Below are positions 1-8,900 of a stretch of 64,000 nucleotides of DNA, piece after piece. Every line of letters starts with the position of its first letter. The first letter of the stretch is position 1. The notes below the pieces were generated by a model. The model was not told the origin of the DNA and ran no database searches. It worked only from the letters and a program-made list of their open reading frames with translations. Position numbers and translations under genes: made by a program. The stretch comes from a virus, in IMG/VR virus record IMGVR_UViG_3300037258_000301, positions 62,001-126,000 of that record. One strand, given 5' to 3'.

Positions 1-24
1 GCGGCCTGACGGTTCCTCGAACGG

Positions 25-66
25 AAACCCCCAACGCTGTGGACCTCGGCGTTGGGGGTTTCTTTT
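25..66 (+). terminator. Intrinsic terminator before the capsid operon
   Basis: A perfect 13-bp stem (25-37 with 49-61) has an 11-nt loop and runs into TTTCTTTT. A TGA at 7-9, in frame with GCG GCC, could be the end of an unseen upstream gene. The hairpin would stop that gene's transcript ahead of the capsid operon. Confidence 0.85.
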
Positions 67-176
67 GCCCTCACTGTCGTGTCTTGACCTCTACCGGTGG
101 GAACGAGCAGAGGAGGGAGTCCTTCCCGGAAGCCCCTTCTGGATTGAATAACTCCAATGAAGGGATGGGAGGGAAA

Positions 177-698
177 ATGATCCGGACACCGCTGAATCTC
201 AGCTACATCAAGCGTGAGTTGCGCCCGCTGTACGGCTGGTCTCAGGCGACGCCGAAGGCTGCTTTCGTCGATCCTTCGTGGACGTCATCCGTTGACATCT
301 ATCCCGGCATGGTCATGCAGAAGATGTTGGGCGACAACGTCACTCTGCTCAATGCCTCGGGTACCCCGTATGGTCTCGCATCGTTCCTGATGGCCCCCAA
401 GCTGGGCATCGACGAGATCACCGAGACAGGCGTCAACGCCTGCGCGGTATGGGTTATGGGTCCCGACGCCGAGTTCGAGATCCTCGCGCCGTCATTCGAC
501 ACCACGGCGACCTGGACCGACCCCGGCAACGGCACCACCGCCTTGGTCTACGCGTACACCACGGGGGCCTATCAAGGCGTGTTGTGCCCCTCCACTGGTT
601 CGCAGGGCTCCGTCAGTGCACTTCCGGTCGCCCGGCTGTTGCAGGTGGCCTCGACATCCAAGATCCGTATCGGCGGCCTTCAGGCCCGGACTGCGTGA
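177..698 (+). CDS. Putative capsid decoration or head protein
   Basis: A 173-residue protein starts at an ATG preceded by GGAGGG. An upstream in-frame start at 39 would overlap the terminator and has no ribosome site. It has no cysteine-rich, transmembrane or coiled-coil feature and is rich in small, Thr and Gly residues, as expected of a beta-rich virion protein. It lies 10 nt before the major capsid gene and shares its terminator-bounded operon. Many tailed phages place a decoration or head-stabilising protein just upstream of the capsid gene, and that is the inference here. No family motif is recognised, so a scaffold-like or head-fibre role is also possible. Confidence 0.55.
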   Translation: MIRTPLNLSYIKRELRPLYGWSQATPKAAFVDPSWTSSVDIYPGMVMQKMLGDNVTLLNASGTPYGLASFLMAPKLGIDEITETGVNACAVWVMGPDAEFEILAPSFDTTATWTDPGNGTTALVYAYTTGAYQGVLCPSTGSQGSVSALPVARLLQVASTSKIRIGGLQARTA

Positions 699-708
699 GG
701 GAGTGACG

Positions 709-1809
709 ATGACGAACACTTTGGTTCGCACCAGCGCCCTCGGGGGCCGGATCGCGAAGAAGTCTGACGACTACGTGTCGCAGATCCTGGCCCGTCGTGA
801 GAAGAGCGGTGCGCTCTCCCACGAAGCCAAGGTCGACAAGCTGGCACTGATCCTCTCCGACGAGAGCAACGGCATCAAGCGTCTCGGCGTCGGCATGATC
901 GGCCCGATTCAGCTCAAGCTGCGGTATCAGGGCATCACCCGCAACGTGCTCATCGAGGACCCGGTCACCCCGGGCACCCCCGTCGAGTACGACGTGTGGG
1001 ACGACCTTGGCCAGGCATACATCATGTCCGGGCACGAGGGCGAAGTCCGCATCACCCCGTTCGAAGGCAAGCGCGTTCCGATCCGGTTCTTCCGTATCGC
1101 CTCGCGCCCCGCGATCCGCAAGGAAGACCTGTTCTACCTGCGGATCAACGCTGTCGAGCAGGCGCAGGACGAGACCAAGCAGGCCATCCTCAAGCAGGAA
1201 GACTCGCGGCTGCTCGTACTGCTCCAGTCCGCCGCGAATGCCTACGCCACGCGGCCGGACCACGTCATCACCCCGAACCACAACGTCACGGAGGCCAGCG
1301 GATACTTCACCCCCGCCGGCCTGTACGAGGCAGTTCGTCAGACCGACATGCACGAGTTGCAGTCGGCCCGCATTCTGGTGAACCCCTACGACTTCCGTGA
1401 CTTCTACCAGTGGGACATCAACACCACTGGCTGGGCCTTCAAGGACAGGGTGGTGGCCGGAGAGACCATCACCACGTTCGGTGAGTTCCAGTTCCAGCGG
1501 TCGATCATGGTCCCCGCCGGCACGATGTACCTCACCCCGGAGCCGAACTTCCTCGGCGTCTTCCCGGTTCTCTACTCGCTCGATGTCGAGGAGAACCACA
1601 ACGTGGAGGCGTTCTGGAAGGGCTGGGTGTTCGACGAGATGGTCAACATGACCATTCTCAACCCGCGTGGCATCGCTACCGTCACGAAGGCGTCGGAAGC
1701 GCTCTACTCCGACCCGACGTCGCTCGGTGGTGCCGCAACCGGCCTCACCTCGCCGCCGGCCACGGAGTCCGCGCTCAACCCGCCAGGCGCCTACACCACC
1801 TGGCCGTGA
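709..1809 (+). CDS. Major capsid protein
   Basis: This 366-residue protein forms the icosahedral shell. The start is the ATG at 709 behind GGGAGTGACG; an in-frame start at 616 lies inside the preceding gene. The N-terminal 60 residues are charged and helical (RIAKKSDDYVSQILARREKS), like an N-arm. The remainder has the mixed alpha/beta, Phe/Tyr-rich make-up of large myovirus capsid proteins, including FRIASRPAIRKEDLFYLR and a C-terminal segment rich in Pro, Ser and Thr. Size, position after a head protein, and the strong terminator directly downstream (a high-expression unit) support the call. Fold membership in the HK97 class is inferred, not shown. Confidence 0.8.
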   Translation: MTNTLVRTSALGGRIAKKSDDYVSQILARREKSGALSHEAKVDKLALILSDESNGIKRLGVGMIGPIQLKLRYQGITRNVLIEDPVTPGTPVEYDVWDDLGQAYIMSGHEGEVRITPFEGKRVPIRFFRIASRPAIRKEDLFYLRINAVEQAQDETKQAILKQEDSRLLVLLQSAANAYATRPDHVITPNHNVTEASGYFTPAGLYEAVRQTDMHELQSARILVNPYDFRDFYQWDINTTGWAFKDRVVAGETITTFGEFQFQRSIMVPAGTMYLTPEPNFLGVFPVLYSLDVEENHNVEAFWKGWVFDEMVNMTILNPRGIATVTKASEALYSDPTSLGGAATGLTSPPATESALNPPGAYTTWP

Positions 1810-1825
1810 TCGGTCCGCTCCACGG

Positions 1826-1858
1826 AAGCCCCCACCGTCTCGGCGGTGGGGGCTTTCC
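1826..1858 (+). terminator. Intrinsic terminator after the major capsid gene
   Basis: A perfect 12-bp stem (1826-1837 with 1844-1855, AAGCCCCCACCG and its complement) has a 6-nt loop and is followed by TTTCCCC. It lies 16 nt after the capsid stop codon. With the hairpin at 25 it brackets the two capsid-shell genes. Confidence 0.85.
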
Positions 1859-1931
1859 CCTCGATCGCGAAGAAGAACCACTGTAGGGCCCAGTCATGGA
1901 CCGGAATCAATCATTGAGCAAGGAGGTCCCC

Positions 1932-2459
1932 ATGCCCACCATGGTGCGTAATCACCAAGCAGGACCCACCACCTTCAGCGACGACGCGACCGGCCAGAAG
2001 CCCGTCGTGTGGCAAGGCGCGGGTGATGTGAACCGACAGGACGTCCGCCCCATCCCGGATGCCTTCCTGGAGTCGGTGGCGTTCCTACAGGCCGTGGAGA
2101 ACGGCATTTTCTCCATCATCGATAGTGAACGCGACCGTACCGCCATTCAGGATGCGCACCGCCGGCAGTTCCAGGCCGCGCAGGAGCGTCAGCAGAGTGC
2201 CGGTACCGAATACTTCGACTCCAAGCCGAACGAAGACATCATCGTCACCTCCTGCATCGGGCCGGCCGGCAAGACCGGCAAGCTCTGTGGTGAAACGGTC
2301 ACGCTGACCGCCCAGCAGCGCGGCAACACCGTGCCGTTGTGCATCAAGCACAGCTACCTCAAGGTGCAGTTCATCCCGACCGAGACCGGCAAAGTCGTCG
2401 ATGGCAAGCCCGAGGTGACGTGGTCGCGGCCCACGCTCGGCCAGCCTCTCGACCACTGA
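1932..2459 (+). CDS. Hypothetical head-region protein with Cys motif
   Basis: A 175-residue protein of unknown function. The start at 1932 is set by a near-perfect AAGGAGGT 5 nt upstream. The first half is helical and polar (ERDRTAIQDAHRRQFQAAQE). The second half holds three cysteines and a histidine in the order C-x11-C-x16-C-x2-H, arranged like a small treble-clef or zinc-ribbon, so metal binding is plausible. It follows the capsid terminator and begins the head-completion series. It could be a minor head or capsid-vertex protein. Confidence 0.7.
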   Translation: MPTMVRNHQAGPTTFSDDATGQKPVVWQGAGDVNRQDVRPIPDAFLESVAFLQAVENGIFSIIDSERDRTAIQDAHRRQFQAAQERQQSAGTEYFDSKPNEDIIVTSCIGPAGKTGKLCGETVTLTAQQRGNTVPLCIKHSYLKVQFIPTETGKVVDGKPEVTWSRPTLGQPLDH

Positions 2460-2478
2460 TCCCTCAGAGAGGCTTGTC

Positions 2479-2910
2479 ATGACCGAGGAGAAGGCTCGCG
2501 ACTACCGCAACGCCGTCATCGCGGAGGTAGTGCCGGGAGTTGACCCGGTAGTGCACCAGGCTCACGCTGACTGGATGTCCGGCAACGTCGACACCTCCGA
2601 CACGGCCGACCTCATCCAGAATCAGGTCGCGGCCATCTCCCCGGCATTCGCCCTACATCGACGCAACGCCGCTGTCCAGGCCGCCCGCGCACTTGACCCA
2701 CATGACCTGGGTGTCTCTCGACGGGCGGTAGTGCTTCCTCACGATCACGAGGAGGCGCAGAAGGTACGTCAGGGCCTCGTCAGGGCGGCCGACTACGCCG
2801 TGGATCACCCGATCATCCTGGGCGGTCCTGCCGGCGACAACAGCCTTATGGCCGCCGAGATGGTGCGCCTCACCAAGGATGACGGAGCAGCGCCCGAGGA
2901 GGCTCGATGA
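2479..2910 (+). CDS. Hypothetical head-region protein
   Basis: A 143-residue, soluble, mostly alpha-helical protein of unknown function. Its stop overlaps the next start as ATGA (2907-2910), which indicates translational coupling. It carries no motif I recognise. Its place between the capsid gene and the neck genes suggests a small head-completion or adaptor role, but nothing in the sequence proves it. Confidence 0.65.
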   Translation: MTEEKARDYRNAVIAEVVPGVDPVVHQAHADWMSGNVDTSDTADLIQNQVAAISPAFALHRRNAAVQAARALDPHDLGVSRRAVVLPHDHEEAQKVRQGLVRAADYAVDHPIILGGPAGDNSLMAAEMVRLTKDDGAAPEEAR

Positions 2911-3569
2911 CGGCCAGCAAGACCCCGAATCTGGGGTTGATGAACCCGGTGGGATCCGATGACTTCGAGGTCGATGACTTCTCCACCACGTTCGGGATCA
3001 TCGACCAGAACCCCGGCAGTCTCACCGTCGCGAACCAGGCATCACGTCCACTGGGGTGGGGGTCGGCTCAGAACGGGCGTCACGTGTGGCAGGCCGACCA
3101 GAACATCGAGTGGGTGTGGTATCAGCCGAATCCCTCCATCGGAGGCGTCTGGCAGCGTACGTTCCCCAAGGGGTGGCTCGGCGGCGTGAGTGGTGGCAAC
3201 GCCTCAACCGGCAGCAACGCGTTGGGGCAAGGACCCGTCGTGCTCTCTCTGACCGTGCTGGTGCCGGGTGGACGTCCCATCTTGCTCATGCATGGTCACG
3301 GCGACGTCAACAACGACACCACGGGCACCACGGCCCTGTCGGTGTGGCAGAACGGTAGCCTGATTCGCTTCGACTACTCCATGGGTCGCCATGCGTCCTC
3401 CCCGCAGACGAACTCGGTCTATGGCATGTCGTACTTTCTGCTCAATCCGGCACCCACCACCCAGCAGTCGGTGAACTACCAACTTCAGCTCAACACGTGG
3501 ATCAACCTCCCATCCAATGCGGGCATCTCCTCTGTCGAGGCTGCCACGATGGACATTTTCGAGATGTGA
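2907..3569 (+). CDS. Putative virion fibre or minor structural protein
   Basis: A 220-residue protein. The N-terminus (TPNLGLMNPVGSDDFEVDDF) resembles the short N-terminal segment of many phage head and tail appendage proteins, in which 'PNLGL..P..SD' precedes a flexible linker. The rest is rich in Trp, Gly, Asn and Ser and predicted to be beta-sandwich-like, as in surface fibres or carbohydrate-recognition folds. It is coupled to the gene before it by an ATGA overlap and sits 1 nt before the next start. A head-fibre or neck-whisker role is inferred. Confidence that it is a real virion gene is much higher than confidence in the exact role. Confidence 0.65.
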   Translation: MTASKTPNLGLMNPVGSDDFEVDDFSTTFGIIDQNPGSLTVANQASRPLGWGSAQNGRHVWQADQNIEWVWYQPNPSIGGVWQRTFPKGWLGGVSGGNASTGSNALGQGPVVLSLTVLVPGGRPILLMHGHGDVNNDTTGTTALSVWQNGSLIRFDYSMGRHASSPQTNSVYGMSYFLLNPAPTTQQSVNYQLQLNTWINLPSNAGISSVEAATMDIFEM

Positions 3570-3570
3570 C

Positions 3571-4464
3571 ATGACCACTCCGCTGATCGCCAATATCAAC
3601 GATCCCCAATACATCAACCAGTCGGCAACTGACGTATTGGCATTGCAGATCATTATTGGTGGAGTACCAGCCGATCCGGATGAGCAAGCCGTCAATGTCA
3701 CCATGACCAATCAGTCCACCAGTGCGGTGATCTTCTCTCGGGCGGCTGATCGGGTGGCCAATCAGACCGGCGAATACAACCTGACACTGTTGGTGTCCGA
3801 CACGGCCATCGTGGGCAACTACACCGTGCAGTGGGCGTATTCGATCAATGGCAGCGCGGTCACCTACGACACCTATATCACCGTCGGGCCCTACTCGCCG
3901 ACCTACGCGTCACTGGTGCCGGCGATGCGCGCCATCGTCGAGCAGGTCTGGATGCGCTTCGCCGATGAGTTCGACTCTCCGGCCGGCGGCCCGAACCTTC
4001 AGACCTACTACCAGTCCCGGTTCAACCGAGGCCGGATCGCCGAGCTACTCAAGATCGCTTGTGGGCGGTTGAATACCCAGTCCCAGCCTTACATGACCTA
4101 CACCATCGACGGACAGCAGGGAGCGAGCTTCCCGGTGGCCCAATGGGGTCCCCTGTTGGAGCAAGCCTGCTACGTCGAGACGATCAAGCATCTGCGTCGG
4201 TCCTACCTGGAGCAGCCCGACTTCCAGGGTGGTGGCATCACCCGCGTCGACCGACAGTCCTACTTCGATCGCTGGGGTGAGGTGCTCAAGGAAGAGCAGC
4301 AGAGCCTCAAGGACCAACTCGACGTGTTCAAAATTGCTCAGATGCGCCTCGGGCAACCCCGAGTCCTAGTAGCAGGCGGAGTTTTCGGCAGATATTCTCC
4401 GACCAGGTACAGTGCCGGCATGGCCGCAGCTCGGGGATACTTTCTCTGGTCTGCCGGGTACTAA
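3571..4464 (+). CDS. Putative head-tail connector (neck) protein
   Basis: A 297-residue protein, starting at the ATG right after the previous stop (GTGACATGACC). Residues 1-115 look like an immunoglobulin-like beta domain (VNVTMTNQSTSAVIF, then NYTVQWAYSINGS). Residues 120-270 are helical with many Tyr and Arg (FNRGRIAELLKIACGRLN), like connector or adaptor proteins that bind the portal ring. It is the last rightward gene before the leftward receptor-binding cassette; further neck genes resume at 9589. The role is inferred from position and architecture. Confidence 0.55.
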   Translation: MTTPLIANINDPQYINQSATDVLALQIIIGGVPADPDEQAVNVTMTNQSTSAVIFSRAADRVANQTGEYNLTLLVSDTAIVGNYTVQWAYSINGSAVTYDTYITVGPYSPTYASLVPAMRAIVEQVWMRFADEFDSPAGGPNLQTYYQSRFNRGRIAELLKIACGRLNTQSQPYMTYTIDGQQGASFPVAQWGPLLEQACYVETIKHLRRSYLEQPDFQGGGITRVDRQSYFDRWGEVLKEEQQSLKDQLDVFKIAQMRLGQPRVLVAGGVFGRYSPTRYSAGMAAARGYFLWSAGY

Positions 4465-4466
4465 AA

Positions 4467-4485
4467 GTCCTATTTGTTATAGGAC
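4467..4485. terminator. Small hairpin at a convergent gene junction
   Basis: A 7-bp stem (GTCCTAT at 4467-4473 with ATAGGAC at 4479-4485) has a 5-nt loop. It overlaps the stop codon of the leftward nuclease gene (4477-4479) and lies 2 nt after the stop of the rightward connector gene. It could act as a weak bidirectional terminator, but U-tracts are poor. Confidence 0.4.
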
Positions 4486-5241
4486 CCAACCCCAGGTTAT
4501 TCTCGCTACTACCTTGCGCACCACTTCACGTTTGAGCCCGAGAGAATCGGCTAATCTCTGCTGACTGATGGTCTCCTCGGCATATCGTCGGCGGATGAGA
4601 CGTACCAGATCTTCATTGATCACTGCGTTGTAGTGATCAATACCTCGGGGCGCTCGTTGTCGCTTCTTGAATACCATATCGTCTGAATTGTCCTGATGTG
4701 TGCCCTTGAACCAGTGTGTCGGATTTTGACACGGTGGGTTGTCGCAGGTATGACAGACGATCTCTCCGGCGACTAGCTGATCATCTGGATTGGCAAAATC
4801 CCAGCCGAAGCGATGAGCGCGAGCAGTGACGGTCTTCTCGTCCTCCCGCCAAGACATAAGACCGTAACCGTCCCTGTCCCGAGATTGCTCTTGCCAAGGC
4901 CAGCAGTCATCGGGTCCGAGTACGGTGAACTTGGATCGGTAGAGGTCTGCCGGAGTGCGATCGAGATTGCGGCTCACCAAGACCCAGTGGTCCATGTTCT
5001 GACACGCCTTGAAGCCGCAGGTGTTGGAGAGCTTGTACCCCTCGGGAATGAAGTCGTGAGTCAATTCCCACCCGAATCGATGGGCACCCGTATCGATGTG
5101 TCGTTCACCTACGGTGTAGGTGAACTTGGCATTGCCGTACTTATCGACCTTCGCACTCCACCCGATACACCCCCGACTGCCGTCTGGTCCGAACACGAGC
5201 TTGGCAACGTAGCGCTGCTCAGAAGTCAGTGACGTAGACAT
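4477..5241 (-). CDS. Homing endonuclease with two His-Me finger units and C-terminal HTH
   Basis: A 254-residue free-standing nuclease. Residues 113-190 form a complete zinc-bound His-Me finger: ARAHRFGW at 141-147, then CHTC at 163-166, a Cys at 171 and NPTH at 173-176, with His164 as the likely catalytic base. Residues 25-95 repeat the same order (GAHRFGW, NTC at 73-75, Cys80, His85), but the catalytic position is Asn73 and the first zinc Cys is Ser72. This first unit is therefore probably inactive and may bind DNA. Residues 205-245 look like a helix-turn-helix (SQQRLADSLGLKREVV). It lies on the opposite strand to the flanking virion genes, as selfish homing genes often do. Confidence 0.85.
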   Translation of the reverse strand: MSTSLTSEQRYVAKLVFGPDGSRGCIGWSAKVDKYGNAKFTYTVGERHIDTGAHRFGWELTHDFIPEGYKLSNTCGFKACQNMDHWVLVSRNLDRTPADLYRSKFTVLGPDDCWPWQEQSRDRDGYGLMSWREDEKTVTARAHRFGWDFANPDDQLVAGEIVCHTCDNPPCQNPTHWFKGTHQDNSDDMVFKKRQRAPRGIDHYNAVINEDLVRLIRRRYAEETISQQRLADSLGLKREVVRKVVARITWGWVL

Positions 5242-5280
5242 GGGCCGTACTTTACCGCGTGCCGAACTTACCGCCCGCTA

Positions 5281-5892
5281 CTAGCTCTCCAGCACATGGA
5301 AGTAGTCGACCTGCACCTGGGCTGAGCCGCTGACCGGACCTTTCGAATTGATCTGGAACGTCGGGTGCATGGGTCCCGACGGGATGTGGTCGGTGTAGGT
5401 GTGCCACGCGATGCCATCCACCGACAAGATGATGGACTTTGCGCTCCAGACCACCCGGTAGGCGTGCCACGCGGTCATGTCCAGCACGCGCTCACCGGCA
5501 TAGTCGGAGGTGTTCACTCCATTCACCGCGTAGTGGTTCCAGGACTGGTAGGACTTCCGGGTGGGGTCGTAGCACTCGACGTAGTCAATCTCACCAGCCA
5601 CCGGCCAGGACGAGTTCAGTTCGGGCCAGAAGAGTAGGACGGGTGCCAGGTTCGCATCCAGAGACGCGGGAAACCGAGCCCGAGTCTCGAACACCCCGTA
5701 GATGAACTGAGTCTTGCCGGCCACTCCGGCGACTCCCGTGGGACTCGCGTTCAGGTTGAGACAGCCGTTCCCCACCACCACCTGGTCGGTAACCCAGTCT
5801 TCTCCCGAGCCGACCCCGTTGTAGGTCCCCCACAGGTTTGTGTCGAGTTCGGCGCCGAGGAAGTCGTCACTTCCGGTGAGCATGGTGGTCAT
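5281..5892 (-). CDS. GH16-type glycoside hydrolase (tail-associated)
   Basis: A 203-residue protein. The motif GEIDYVE (Glu101, Asp103, Glu106) matches the family 16 catalytic signature E-[ILV]-D-x-x-E; Glu101 would be the nucleophile and Glu106 the acid/base. Aromatic residues around it (FWPELNSSW) and the Trp/Tyr-rich beta sandwich fit a laminarinase or endogalactanase fold. The ATG at 5892 has GGAGATGACGCG before it and starts 16 nt after the tailspike stop, so the two are probably co-translated. There is no signal peptide, consistent with a virion-bound enzyme. It likely degrades a host surface polysaccharide; the substrate cannot be told. Confidence 0.82.
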   Translation of the reverse strand: MTTMLTGSDDFLGAELDTNLWGTYNGVGSGEDWVTDQVVVGNGCLNLNASPTGVAGVAGKTQFIYGVFETRARFPASLDANLAPVLLFWPELNSSWPVAGEIDYVECYDPTRKSYQSWNHYAVNGVNTSDYAGERVLDMTAWHAYRVVWSAKSIILSVDGIAWHTYTDHIPSGPMHPTFQINSKGPVSGSAQVQVDYFHVLES

Positions 5893-5908
5893 CGCGTCAT
5901 CTCCAGGA

Positions 5909-8900
5909 TCAGTGCCACGCCCCGATGTAGGGCATGGAATAGCTTCCGGTCTGCACCAGAGTCGGTACGGTGCCGGGAAGTGCCGTGAGGGCTGACCCGC
6001 TGCTGTTGGTGAACAAGCGTCCGGTAGGACTCGTGGCGGAGGCGTTGGAGCCGAACTTTTGACCACCAACCAGTGTCAGAGTTCCGCCTCCACCGATGGT
6101 GGTCAGGAAGCAAAGGTAGACGAGCCTGCCCACATTTTGCGCGGCGATGGTGGAGGTGAGGCTGACCTTCAGGATCTCCGAGGTTTGACTAGCCGGTAGC
6201 GAGGCAGAGAAGTCTGCCGTCTGACCCAGCAGATTGCCGGTGGCCACGTCATAGATCCCCAAGAACGTCGTGGTGATGGCCGCGCCTGAGCTGACCGCGT
6301 TTACCTCGATATCCATCGCGCTGATCGAGGTATAGGCCGCGATGTGGGCCAAACAGAAGTACGGGCGGCCGGTGGTGATGCCTGGAACCCCCGGGGCGCT
6401 CATCGGATCCATCGTCGCGGCCACGGCATTGATGGCTTGAGCCGCGAGTTGATCCAGGTAGGTCGGCGCTCCGTAGTTCAGCGACGCGTAGGCGGTGGCA
6501 CCATCGCCTACCTTCAACTGGTGCGTGTCGGTCTCGTAGCCGACTTCGCCAAGTCCGAGGGTGGGGTTGTTGGTCAGCCAGTTCGCAACCGTATCGCCCG
6601 GCAGACTGACCGAGCTACGGGGGCCCACGCTGCGTGATGCTGGTGCGTAGCCGACATTGTTGTCGAGGTAGCACGATGTCAGGGTGCCCAGTTGATTGAC
6701 GGCTCCCGTCAGGTTTCCTCGGAAGTCGTTGTTCGCGATGTGCGCGGTGGTGAGGGTGACTCCGCTGGCAACGTAGAGGCCGTATGCCTGCTTCTGGGTG
6801 CCACCGTCATCCCAGGCGCGACAGTCGGCGATTTGCAGGCCGGTGACGGAGGCGTTGAACATGATGCCGTACTTCGAAGTGCTGCTGGTCTGTCCGTTGG
6901 CGTTGAACTTGCAGTTACTGATCTTGATGTCGTTGGATACCTGCTGCACTTCGAGACCGGCCGCGTTGTTGGAGTACGCCTCGCATCCCAGATAGGTCAT
7001 GCCCGAGACGGGGTGTGAAGCCACCGAGTTGATATTGAAGCCCAGCGATGAGTTGCCGTATGCCTTACAGCCGCTGTAGGTGTGGTTGCCGGCCCCCGCC
7101 ACGCTTGTGGAGTTGGATGCGCTCGGCTGATAGCTGAACCCGTAGCGAGAGTTGCTGATGGCCTCACAGCCCACGTAGAGATCATTGCCACCGGGCTGTG
7201 CCGTCGCCCCGATGGTGCCATTGTCGATGGAGAATCCGTCGCTGTTGTTGGCGTAGGCGATACAGCCGGTCCATACCGCGCCGTTGCCCCCGGCGTCTCC
7301 GTAGCCATGGTTGAAGTTTGCCGTCGAGTAGCAGTTGGTGATGCGCATTCCGTAGGAGGTGGTACCGGTTTGAGATTCCATCATGATGCCGTAGCGGCCA
7401 TTGCCGCTGGCGACGCAATCGGAGACGACCCAGTCTTCGACGGCGTGTTGGCCGACCCCGATACCGATGCCATTGCTGCCTGCCCCCGAGCCACCACCCT
7501 GATTGGTGCGACCGTTGCCGATCGCCCGGCAATTGTGAATCGTGGTGCCGTTGGTCAGGAAGTCGGTGCCGATCCCGGTGGCGATACAGTTTTGAACGAT
7601 CAGATCGTCCAGGGTCATGTGGCTGGTGTACTGGATGAAAATTCCCTTGATCGAAACGCTGTAGGCGCCGGCCTGGCGGGCTCCGTCGATGGTCAGATGT
7701 GCCATGGTGAAGTTGGTCAATGGGTTGCCCGAGGTGGCCTGCAACAGGACTGCTGCCGTCGTTCCGAACGGCCATAGGGTGGTAGTGCCGATCCCGGCGC
7801 CGACCAACGAGACGTTGTTCGCCGGAGTGATCGTCGCGCCAAGCACGTAGCCGCCTGGCGGGAAGTACACCGTGGCCCCGGTGGTGCTTGCGGCCGTGAT
7901 GGCGGCGTTGATGGCGACGGTATCTGAGGTGCCGAACGCATATGTCGCACCCGAAACCGTCGTGCTCGCGTTGGCGTTCAAGGTCACCTGGGTGCCGGAC
8001 TGCACCGACAGGATCGTGGTGGAGAAGTCGATGCCGGCCGCTCCCGCACCCACCACCGTGATGTACTGCCCGACGGATCCCGCGCTGAACGCGCCATGGG
8101 TGGTGTCGGTGAAGATCGCCGTGCCGGTGGTGATCGCACCGGTTGTGCTGGTGGCGTAGTTGGCCAGCGCGCCGTAGTCCTTGACGTTGAGGACCAGCGA
8201 CCCCTTGGCGACACCGCCGAGATTGGTCAACGTGGTCGAGGTGCTCGCCACATCCGAGAGGTTGCTGGCTTTGGCCAGGGCAAGACCTTCAGCCGTCTGG
8301 GCCCGAGACTTTTCGACAGAGACGGCGTTGTCGGCGTAAGCCGTGGTCGCGATGTCCGTGTTGCTCGTGAGGGCAGTTTTGGTAGGGGCGGTGGGAGTGC
8401 CCGTCAGGGCAGCGCTGGCCAGTGGTGCGAGGAGCGCCTCAGCCGTTTCTGCCCGAGTCGTCTCAACCGCGACGGCCGTAGCCACGAAAGCATCCGTGGC
8501 GATCTTGGTGGAGGAGTCTCCCGTCGTCTGGGTGGGGGCCGTAGGGTTCCCGGTCAGGGCCGGGCTGGCCAAGGGAGCCTTGAGAGCCTCTGCGGCCTGC
8601 GCCCGGGCCGTTTCCGTCGATACCGCAGCATCCGCGTAAGCCGTGGTGGCCACCTGGGTGGTGTTGGTCAACGCGCCAGCCGTGGGGGCCAGCGGAGTGC
8701 CAGTGAGAGTGGGGGACGCTAGGGGAGCCAGCAGGGCCTCTGCCGTCTCTGCTCGCGAGATTTCGGCACTCAGCGTGGCAGAGGCAGCCTTGGTGGCCTC
8801 GACCCCCTCAGCACGAGTCGTTTCGGCACTTACCGCGTTGTCGGTGTAGGCGGTCGTGGCAATCGTCGTCGAGTTGCTGAGCGCACTCTGGGTAGGAGCG

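Noticed and set aside
613-1881. Long leftward open frame (422 codons) opposite the major capsid gene
   Set aside because: Arg/Gly-rich shadow of the capsid gene in high-GC DNA; it crosses the terminator at 1826 and has no ribosome site.
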